A stretch of DNA of 64,000 bases from Achatina immaculata (taxonomy: Eukaryota; Mollusca; Gastropoda; Stylommatophora; Achatinidae): assembly GCA_009760885.1 (NCBI GenBank), contig CM019709.1, positions 31,115,713-31,179,712 of the forward strand, read 5' to 3'. Position 1 is the stretch's first letter, and each line of letters begins with the position of its first letter. The notes under the pieces were generated by a model. The model had not been told where the DNA came from and ran no database searches. It worked only from the letters and a program-made list of their open reading frames with translations. Below are positions 22,801 to 34,800 of the stretch, one piece after another. A program made the position numbers and the translations under genes.

Positions 22801-25800
22801 TTACAAATAACATAACATCTTCTATATTGTTTGTTCTGGTGTTTGGAGCTTTAAACTTTAAACTAAATTATAAGCTAATTATAGGCATCAAACCATTTCC
22901 TGGTTAAAAACATAGCAGATATGTTTATTATAAAGTTGCTAATGTGGTCCTGGGATTTTTGATCTGGTGGCATAAAAGTTTGGGATAGTATCCCTTGATG
23001 AGATTGAGAAGCTCACCAAGAATACAGACTCATGATGGGTCACACTACGAGTCCTATGTGACGCAATAACAGCATGGGAAGGATGCAAAATGTAAGAGTT
23101 TGTACTGCAACCTACATTTCACTGTGTTACTTCTGTTTCTCAAGTTATACTGATGGGAGCATCCTCAAAATGGGGAATGATTTTAAAAGAAGCAGCTGCT
23201 TTTCCCTCAGTATACTAAAAGTGATGTTCAAAATGCTTTATGAAGTCTTATTTTAATCATTTACAGGGCAGTTTCTCCCCAACACCAGTGTCTGGTACCA
23301 ATTTTTACAACTCCATCAACTAGAGAATAATAAGAAGTGATCTTAAGTGCGCATATTTCATATGAGAAGCCAGTGTACCATATGTATGCTCATAATCTAA
23401 AGAAGCAATGGAAAATATATGAAGAGATAATTATAACAGCAACTGATTTATAAAAATAATTAGCATCAAGGTGTCATATTTAGACTTGGACAATAAACAA
23501 AACAGACAACACAGAAACTGGATACAACAACATACTCTGAATAGATAAAAAAAAAAAAGGTAAAATTCCTGCTTCCATGCCATTAAGCCATACTGAGGAA
23601 TATGGTGTTAGGCCCATATTTCCATGACCTTCTGCACATGAAACTGTGATGTGGTCAGTATCACACCTGGCCGCTTTACCTTCCCAGATTTCTCTGATAC
23701 CCATTTTTAGAAGCTGGGTGAACCCTGGGGCCTTTTTGGTGTGTACCAGAAAAAAATCCCACTGCTAGGACTGAACCCGGTAGCACCAGATTAGTAAACC
23801 GTGCGCCTAACCACTCAGCTAACCAGGCCACCACTAAATTCTATCTGAATAGATAGAAGAACCAACAAACAACACAAATGAAATTCATACAGAAATTAAA
23901 GAATAATAATAACAAAAATAAAAAGACCACTGCCAAAAAAGGGTAACCTGAAATTATGCACAAACTACAGAACTGTTGCCATGATTAGTCATGCCAGTAA
24001 AATTCTGTTAAAAATCATAATGGGTAGACTTCGTAAGAAAATAGAAGAAGTCAATATGGTCCAAGCTGGTTTCAGGCAAGGAAGAGGATCAAGAGATCAT
24101 ATATTCAATATAAGAATATAATAGAGAAAAGCAGAGAGTTTAATGTGAATCTATATTTAGCCTTTATAGACTACTCAAAGGCATTTGATTTTGTACAACA
24201 CCAGAAACTGGGAAATAACGGAAAAAATGGGATTTCCAACACATTTGATACAGTTAACATCACTGCTGTATCTACACAGACAAGCAGCAGTAAGAATAAA
24301 TGGTGAAACAACAACTTGGTCTGACATAAAACAAGGGGTCCATCAGGGGTGCATATTGTCACCTTACTTATTTAATTTGTATACTGAAAATATGAGGAAT
24401 GTTAGAGAAGATGTAGACAAAGAATATTATGATGCCATAACAATTTGAGGTTATGAAATACCAGAGATTAGATATGCTGATGACACAGTGTTACTGTCCA
24501 CAACACAAAAAGGAATGGAAAAACTAATTATGTCAGTCCATAAGAATAGTGAAGAGCAAAACCTCCATCTTAAAGTGAAGAAAACTAAATTGATGACAAC
24601 TGACAAAACAAACAAGGCAGCTGAAATATGTATCAATGAGGAAAAATTGGAAGAAGTGGAGAGTTTTGAATATCTTGGATCACTGCTAACTAATAATAGA
24701 GATACAATGAGGAAAATTAAAAAGAGGACATCTATCGCTCTTCAGAAAGTAAAACAACTAAAGAATATGTGGAGAGGAACAGACAGAACTACAAAATAAG
24801 ATTTTTAAGGGCATGCATCTTTCCCATCGCAACATATGCCTGTGAGACCTGGACACTTAACAAAACAGCTGAGAAACACATAAATGCCTTTGAATGTAAA
24901 TGCTACAGAAGAGTTCTTCAAATATCGTGGACACAAAAAAGAACAAATATATCCACACCACAAGAACTTAATATTGAAGAAGGCTGACTAGTAAAGAGGA
25001 TTAAAGAGAGAAAACTTAAATATTTTGACACATTAAACGTCATGATAATTTAGAGAAGACTGCCTAGGAAGGGTACATAATGGGAAAAAGAAAGAGAGGA
25101 AGACCAAAGCAAAGATTGCTGCAAGACACTGTTGATGATCTGCAAATGGATGCATCGGCAGCAGGCCATCTTGCTCACAACCGAAAGGTCTACAGGAGTG
25201 CTGTTAGGGAGGCAAAGTTCCGCAAGGGACATGCAAATGAATGAATGAATAAATAATAACGATAAATAAAAAATTAAAAACCTGTAAGTAAAGAACAATC
25301 AAACTCTTTGAAAATGCCAAGAGGAGACAGAATTTAAAGAACCAGACCAGCACAGGAAAACTCAAGTGAAAATGAAAGGGTGGGAAATAACAGAAAAATT
25401 TCTCAACATCATGACAATGTGGCAAGGATCCGATGCAAACAATTCGACTAAAATACTCCATGATCATCATTACCATCGTCACTGTGCTCAGACAAAGTAC
25501 ATGAGTGATCCAATCTACTCCTTGGAGGAGGTTCTCAGCACACATGTGTGTGTGCCCTGTATCATCTGCAGGAATCATGACGGCAACAGAGATAAAACCA
25601 ATGCCTTGAACTTGAGAGGCCACGTGACTATAGCTTATGTCATTCTCATCCCAAATCTCATTACAAATACCACATTCGCCATGAAATTGTACAAACTGTC
25701 GACAAAACTCACCGAACAAAAAATATCTACGGTGAATGTAGCAATGCAGTACCATCCAAACCAAGATAGGATATATATATTTCATACTTGAAAAGTTGTT

Positions 25801-28800
25801 TTTTTTTTTTTTACATTTGCCACATGGGAAGAACTGGCAAGAGACCAAGTCTCACAATGAGCAACTCTTATTAAGGGTGAAGAATTATCTCATGAGGAAC
25901 AGTAAAAACAGCAAACATAAGGAGACCTGACCTTTCAACGCAGTATGTTTCTCCATTACTGTGCCAATCATGCAATTGCAAACTTCAGTATTGGTAGAAC
26001 AATCTGCTCCACAAAAACTACGATCATAAAGTTCCAAAAACAGCTAATGTCTACTGCCTTTAAGACTATTATCTAAGACAAAAAAATTGCCAAAACATAA
26101 GCTGTAACTCTTTGCATATCAAGCTGTTCAAAAACTTTTTAAAATAAAAAAAAAAAAGTGAAACAACTAGTTGTACCATCAATTTGTCCATAATTTTTAA
26201 ACTGCTAGACATCACATTATTTCCTACTAAACCACTGAAGTGATGTTAATGAACAAAAAAACTTTCATATGTTATAGATGTCATCAAGCATTAAAATAAA
26301 AAATAGAATAAAGATGAATCATTATTGCTACAAATTAAATGTCTGAAATTTGCAGCTGAAAAAAAAAAAAAGAAGAGCAGGGCAGATCAACAAGGACCTA
26401 AGGAAGAGCCTCTCTGACAGAATTCCACAGTAAAACAATTAGTCCTGGGCAGTGCCGCAGGATATGATGATGAATCTCACTGTCGTACCATCACACATAA
26501 AAAAAAACATGATTACATAGCCACGGTCATGCAACACGAAGGACGCGAGAAACTTACAGGTAACAATGCATGGACATTTGTGCTGGAGTCGGCCAAGTTT
26601 GCTAGGTACACCAAGTTACGATGCAGAACCTGCTGGAACCTGATATGAAACACAACTCTTATAATCAACACAAAATTATTATATGTGTACACGTATATTA
26701 GCAATTTAAATGATTATATATTTGGCATTCAATGCACAGCCTATGAAAACCCTTCTTCCAAACCCCTCCATGCTCATGTAAGATTTCACGGTCGTCTCCG
26801 AGTGGTGAAGTGGTTAGTGCACGGGTCTCTCATGGCAAAGGTCGGTGGTTGAATCTGGCCGGAGACGCCCCAGTCACCCAGCTGTAGAAATGGGTACCCG
26901 ACTTCTTCTGGAGTTGGGAAAGGAAAGGCGGCCAAGCGTGATACTGACCATATCACCCTCTAGTGTGCTGACAGGTCAAAGAAAATATGGGCACTAACAC
27001 CATATCCCTACGTGCCTCTAAGGCATGACAGGATTACCTTTACCTTTTTTTTTTAAAATAAAACTGCATATCCTCAGAGATTAAATTTATAATCAAGCAC
27101 AAGAAGTTGTTACTGCTGAGAGTGAAATAACCTAACATGCTGCTTCTTCTTTGTCATTCGCTCAGATATCAATGCCAATCTTTTAGAGGGTTGGGGTCTG
27201 GCCAGAATCACAGTAGAGCTTCTCTTTTAGAGGTATGGGGTCTGGCCATCATCACCGTAGAGCTTCTCCTGCGTACCTGGCTGGGGTCTGGCCATCATCA
27301 CCATAGAGCTTCTCCTGTGTACCTGGCTGGGGTCTGGCCATCATCACCATAGAGCTTCTCCTGTGTACCTGGCTGGGGTCTGGCCATCATCACCGTAGAG
27401 CTTCTCCTGTGTACCTGGCTGGGGTCTGGCCATCATCACCATAGAGCTTCTCCTGTGTACCTGGCTGGGGTCTGGCCATCATCACCGTAGAGCTTCTCCT
27501 GTGTACCTCATTGGGGTCTGGCCAGCATCACCGTAGAGCTTCTCCTGTGTACCTGGCTGGGGTCTGGCCATCATCACCGTAGAGCTTCTCCTGCGTACCT
27601 GGCTGGGGTCTGGCCATCATCACCATAGAGCTTCTCCTGTGTACCTGGCTGGGGTCTGGCCATCATCACCATAGAGCTTCTCCTGTGTACCTGGCTGGGG
27701 TCTGGCCATCATCACCGTAGAGCTTCTCCTGTGTACCTGGCTGGGGTCTGGCCATCATCACCATAGAGCTTCTCCTGTGTACCTGGCTGGGGTCTGGCCA
27801 TCATCACCGTAGAGCTTCTCCTGTGTACCTCATTGGGGTCTGGCCAGCATCACCGTAGAGCTTCTCCTGTGTACCTGGCTGGGGTCTGGCCATCATCACC
27901 ATAGAGCTTCTCCTGTGTACCTGGCTGGGGTCTGGCCATCATCACCATAGAGCTTCTCCTGTGTACCTGGCTGGGGTCTGGCCATCATCACCGTAGAGCT
28001 TCTCCTGTGTACCTCGTTGGGGTCTGGCCAGCATCACCGTAGAGCTTCTCCTGTGTACCTGGCTGGGGTCTGGCCATCATCACCATAGAGCTTCTCCTGT
28101 GTACCTGGCTGGGGTCTGGCCATCATCACCATAGAGCTTCTCCTGTGTACCTGGCTGGGGTCTGGCCAGCATCACCATAGAGCTTCTCCTGTGTACCTGG
28201 CTGAGGTCTGGCCAGCATCACCATAGAGCTTCTCCTGTGTACCTGGCTGGGGTCTGGCCAGCATCACCATAGAGCTTCTCCTGTGTACCTGGCTGGGGTC
28301 TGGCCAGCATCACCATAGAGCTTCTCCTGTGTACCTGGCTGAGGTCTGGCCAGGTCCTTCCTGTGTACCTGGCTGGGGTCTGGCCAGCATCACCATAGAG
28401 CTTCTCCTGTGTACCTGGCTGAGGTCTGGCCAGGTCCTTTGCCTGAGTGAATTGTGTGCAAGCTCCTAAGACCAGCATAAATTCTGGAATCCAGAGGTAA
28501 CCATGGGCTGCTGGAAGGTACGTACAGAGTGTGAAACAGCCATATGTACTTCAGGAAACCACAATCACACATCTCCGAGGTATACACGGGTTTCTGTTAG
28601 CACCAACATTTTCTCTGAATGGTCAAAACATCATTAACATGACATGATCAGGATCATGCATGGCCACCATTCCTTCCCCAACACCAGAAAAGGAACTAGG
28701 TATCTATTTTAGAGCTAAGTTGATGATGCCCTTGAGCCAGAGCAAATCCAAAATCCACTAACATGAAAAGTGAGTGCACAAACACTGCACTTTACAGGTG

Positions 28801-31800
28801 CACCACCATTAGACTTGATAATATCAATACGACGTTTAAAAATCTGTTTTAACATACAAATAAACTGCAAGAAACAAATGATAACTAAAATCCACGGAAT
28901 CCAAGAAAATTCGGTTGAAACAGAACTTGGTTACTATTACCAAAAATAACTTCTTCATGAATATGGTTACTAATAATATTTACTTGTTATGTATTATTCC
29001 ATGAGTAAATGTTCTCACATGTAAAATGTGCACATGCACTTTTACTTTACTGTAAAAATAACACTTATACAACTTGCATATGTGAATATAAAGTATAAAT
29101 TCACAAATAAAGCATATTCATAAATTCATAAATTTTGCGAATTTATACTTTATCCCCTCTCTCTATTTCTTCGTCCTGTATATTTCTGTATGATTAAGGC
29201 TCATGACGAAACATCACAACTGTGTACCTGTTAAGTAATAAAGCTGTTCCTACTTTTTTTCCTAGTTTATACATTTTGGTATCACAGCTTTACTGCAGTG
29301 GCTCCGTGTAAAATTATATGTTTACACACTAACTATTTTTAATATCTGCAGGAGACACAGTCAATATTAATATGAACAGGAAACTCTGTCAAGTGTCAGT
29401 ATTTAATGGATATGTGCAGTCAGTGTGAATATTTACTGGATAAACAGTTACTGTGAATACTTACTGGATACATTCTGAGTTTTTACCCTTCATCTGGAAA
29501 TCACTTATAGTCTGTATGAGATTTGTATTATCATCCAGGATCTACATGTAAAATAAAACCACATGAAGCCAATCAAATATATATTCATTCACAGAACAAA
29601 TATATCCATACTACAAGAACTTAATATTGAAGAAGCTGGCTAGTAAAGAGGATTAAAGAGAGAAAACTTAAATATTTTGGACACATTAAACGTCATGATA
29701 ATCTAGAGAAGACCGTCATGGAAGGGTACATAATGGGAAAAAGAGAGGAAGACCAAGGCAAAGATGGCTGCAAGACATCACTGAATCCATTTGCAGATCA
29801 TCAAGGATGTCTTGGAGCCATCTTCACTTTGATCTTCCTCTCTTTCTTTTTCCCCTTATGTACCCTTTCAAGATATATATATATATCTTACTTCTTACAT
29901 CCTTCCCGTGCCGTTAAACGTCACATAGGGCTTGCATAGTTGTTTGCCAAGTTTTCCTGTTATCTGCGAGTTTTTCCAACTTCATCAAGGGATGTTATGC
30001 CCACTAAACTGGCTTGTCTTAACAATGTCCTCTTTAGAGTTTCATGTGGTCGACCTCTTCTTCTTCGGCCTGTTGTGCTCCACTTGATAGCTTTTTTTGG
30101 TATTCTCTGATTGTTTCTTCTCATCACATGGCCTACATATGTCCATCATCTTTTTCTGATCACCCATGAGACAGGTTGTTGTTTGCTCATCTGTCTTATC
30201 TCTGCATTGTTCTTAAATTCACTCCACTTTATACCAAGTACTTTCCTGAGACATCTGTTTTCAAAAGAGTCTAATTTCTTGTCTATTTCATTAGTTGATT
30301 TCCAGCTTTCACATGCATAAATGAGGGTGGATATCACATGTGAACTGAATAATCTTAACTTGGTTTTTGTGCTTATAACTTTTGAATTCCATGTTCTCAA
30401 GATTCTTGAAGGTCAATGCTGCTTTTGCAATTCTAACTTCCTTCCTGGTGTCACCATCCTGGTCTATGTAGCTGCCAAGGTATGCAAATTGGTTTACTTC
30501 ATCAACAGCTGTTCCTTCTATGTATATTTTTCCTTCTTGATTAATGAGAAATTTCATAATTTTTGTTTTGTCTTTGTACATGTGTATATCCAAAATTAAA
30601 CAGAATAAAATCACACACATTCTTTCATCTTCAAAATTTTATTAAACAATCCATATTTCCACACTGTTAAGGTATATTGAGAATATGGTATTAGGCCTAT
30701 ATTTCCAAGACCATCAACATATGAAAGTGGTCAGTATCATGCCTGGCCACATTTACCTTCCCAGACTTCTCTGGTACACATTTTTTACAGCTGTCAAGCT
30801 ATAGTAGACCTAGAAGATGTGTACAACAGAGTACCATTCAACTACCTAATGTGCAAGCTTCTTAGACTTAATGTACACCCTCTCCTCATCAGATGGACAG
30901 CTGAAGCCCTGTTCCAGAGAAAGGTGGTTTTCCGATGTGGCAGTTGGTCTTCAGAGCTGATAACAATATGTCCAGGTCGGCTGCAGGGTGTACATGGTGA
31001 CAATCATTAAACAACAACTTGGGAAGGAAAGGATTAAACAACAACTTGTTGGGAAGGAAAGGACTCTGCCATTTGCTGATGATATTCTAGTGTATCAACA
31101 AGGAAAAAGACAGACAGGAGACTGCCAACACATTGCAGAACAAACTTGATGGAATTTTCTCCATGTGTAAAGTTTCTAATGCCCTTGTCAACCTTACAGA
31201 AGCATCAGTGACATGGTTCTCACTGAACAACCATATTGTAAACGCTGATATGCCTGTTGTGAGATTAAGTGGCAAGTGTGTGACCAGAACTAACTTGATG
31301 ACAAACTTGGGAGTGAAGTTCAATCGCAGTCTATGTTTCAAGGAACATGTTGACCAAGTGATAACAAAAGCCTGCAAAGGTCTATCAGCAATGAAGGTCA
31401 TGGCACCTGCCAACTTTCAGCAGAGGCTGCTAATACTTCTGTACCAGGCACTGGTCCTTGCATCCATCAAGTACACCCTAGCTTTTGTGTGGCCCCACGT
31501 GGTCTTTATGTCTCATCTAGTGGACACACATTTCTGTGCTCCCTACTACTGGTGGATGCCATATTAAGATAAGTTTCCCATTTAGATATTTGCTTTTTAT
31601 CTCATTTGTTATGTAATCCTCAAAAAAGGCTCACGCCAAAATATTGGATGTTGTGTTTTTCACTTATACATTCTCATACTTTCTATTCACTTTTTTCTCA
31701 CTTTACTCACTCCCTGTGCCATCTTGTAAAACTAGACCATACACCTCTATCTACCTTTATTATTCTCACTCTACAGTGAAAACATCACGGGAGGCATTAA

Positions 31801-34800
31801 AAACTTTAAAGGAATAGAAATAGGAGGCCATTTTCTTCCTCTTCTTCTGCATTCAAGGTTATTAGTCACATCAGATCCTGATCCCTGTCGACACTGCAAA
31901 CCTTGCAGTCTTCTCCAGATTCTGATAGGAGCCCCAAAGCTTCTGCCCCAAGCTCGTGTCCTCCAGCCACGTCTCACATCTCAGGCCCGCATGGTTTGGG
32001 CACTCCTGAAGAATATGTTCTGGAGTCTGGACTCCGCTGCCGCATGGACTCTCATCTGTGTGAGACATTGTGAGTTGATGTAGGTGACTCAGCAGTCTGC
32101 AGAGGCCTGTCCTTAGGTGGAAGAGGATGGTTTGCTCGTGTGTTTGTAGTTGTTGCACTGGATCTGATTCACTGCTGGATTTCATTTATTGCTTCCACTC
32201 AGATCTGTACTGGTTACAAACTGCAGTTTCCACCTCTTGGTGATTTACTGGGTGGTTTGTTTGATCTTGATTGCTGCCAGCTTTGGAAAGGGTGTCTGCT
32301 ATTTCACATTTGGATGGTACTCATTGTAGGGCTTGTTGATACTGTAAGAAGACCATAATATCAACAACATGAGAGAGGTGGATGACATCGTTCTAATAGC
32401 AGAGTACAGAAAAACAAATGAAGAGGTCCCCAAAGAAGGAACTGGATGGCGTAGTGGTTAGAGCACTCATCTAGCAACCAAATGGTCGAGGGTTCAAATC
32501 CTCAAATGAGAGGGATTTTTTTTTTCCCGACCAATATGGCCCCAAGGTCAACCCAGACTCGTAAAATGGGCCATCATCATCATCAGGTGCCATGCCGACT
32601 GGCGTTGGCTATTATGCTTCTCCAGAGTACCCGATCCTTCATGCGGGCCATCAATTCAGTTGGTGATCTCTCACACCATCTCGTCAGACTGTCCAGTATC
32701 ATTTCTCTTGGTCTTCCTCTTGATCTTCTTCCTTCTATTTTTCCTGCTGTTATAATATTTTCAATGCCCCCTCTTCTCATTGCATGTGGGTAAAATGGGT
32801 ACCAGAGAAAATCTGGGAAGGAAAGGTAGCGAAGAAAGGAACTAGCCACCCTATCTCATACGCCAATGGCCCAGCATATTGAGGTCTATAACTCCCTACG
32901 GCATTTGCTATGGGACCTGTACCGTACCACAAAGAAGTTTAAGAACAGAAATTAGTCAAAATTGTAAGGAAAAAAAAAAATCAAAATTTTCCTGAACAAG
33001 TCACGAGAAAACAAAAACTTAATAATGACTGAAATATTCAAGGGAAAAAAGGTAGAGAGAAAGACCAAGAAAAAAATATCTCAGTGAACTAGCCAAGTGG
33101 CATGGAAGAAGAAAAAACCTTCGAACAGATTGGAAACATGAAAGACTGCACAAGTGAGAAGCATGATGACCAACACTATTCAACATGGAACATAACACAG
33201 CATGTGGAGAAAAAAAGAACAATTTGAACTATGGGGTTCTTAGCTTTTCTGGAACCACAGATCTCCAATGGTTTGCCCAATGCAACCCCATACCCTTCAA
33301 TAGACTTGAAATCGTCATTACTAAGCCCAAAAGATATCAACAGCTTAGTTTTACTTTTTTCTTTGTTTTCAACCACTGCGAGCCCTCCTGAAGCTCTCCG
33401 GCCCATACCTTAAACTTTAACAGAGAAAGTCACCTGGGCCCAGAATCGGAACACAGGGTGGACTCTCTTCTCACTGGGCCTGCGGGTATGAAACCGGACC
33501 TGTGACCAGTTTTGAAAGGAGAAAAAACCAAAATCCAAAAATCCAAAATCTTTTTTTTTTTGAAGAAGTCAATCAATTTGCATACCTTGGCAGCTACATA
33601 GACCAGGATGGTGACACTAGAAAGGAAGTTAGAATTGCAAAAGCAGTATCAACCTTCAAGAATCTTGAGAACATATGGAATTCAAAAGTTATAAGCACAA
33701 AAACCAAGTTAAGACTATTCAATTCAAATGTAATATCCACCCTCATTTATGCATGTGAAAGCTGGAAAACAACTAAAGAAATAGAAAAGAAATTAGACTT
33801 TTTTAAAAACAAATGCCTAAGGAAAATACTCGGCATCAAGTGGAACGAATTCAAGAACAATGCAGAGATAAGACAGATGACTGTAAAAACAACCAGTCTC
33901 ATGGGTGATCAGGAAAAGAAGATGTACATATGTTGGTCACTTGATGAGAAGAAATAATCAGAGAATCCCAAAACAACCTATCAAGTGGAACACAACAGGC
34001 CAAAGAAAAATAGGCAGACCGTGTGAAACTCTGAAGATGACATTGTTAAGAGAGGCCAGATTAACAGGCATAAAATCCTTTGATGAGGTTGAAAGACTCG
34101 CTGAAGACAGGGAAAATTGGCGAACTACTTTGCGAGCCCTATGTGACGTTTAACGCTATGGGAAGGATATAAGATAAGAAGTTTTACTTTGCATACGGTA
34201 AAGTAAGATAACAAATATTGTAAGATTAAACCTCGAAAAAATCGTATACAAAGCACTTTAGTGAGACGTGAGAGAAAGAAAAATCACAAGAGAATTACCT
34301 GGGATTCGAACACGGACTCCGGTAGGACGAGCAGCCGTCTAGCCACGAGAGAACAGCGTACTATCGACTTAGCCAACTAGCACCCCAAATACGGAGTGCT
34401 AGAAGCATAAGAAATGAAAGAAAATTCTAATCTAAACATGATTTTTTTTTCCTTTCAAAACCGGCCACGGGTCTGGTTTCATACCCCCAGGCCCAATGAG
34501 AAGAGAGTCCACCCTGTGTTCCGATTCTGGGCCCGGGTGACTTTCCCTGTTAAAGTTTAAGGTATGGGCCGGAGAGCTTCAAGAGGGCTCACAGTGGTTG
34601 AAAACAAAGAACGGTTAATTAACTGGGCAAGCGGTTGGGAATAGTTTTGCACTGTCCTACAAAATTCCTCTCGGAGGCCTTGCTTACCACCGTCATTTGG
34701 TTCCTGTATCTCCCAAGTTTATGTACACCGCCAGTTTAGAACATTCGATCTAAGCCAATACAATGGAGTAACGATTCAACGCCATTTCAAAATAGCGTGC

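Noticed and set aside
23950..25255. A functional reverse transcriptase gene
   Set aside because: RT motifs including YADD are present, but stops and frameshifts split them.
32440..32510. A tRNA gene
   Set aside because: A- and B-boxes are visible, but the cloverleaf is not convincing and the same head recurs with a shared body, so it is a SINE.
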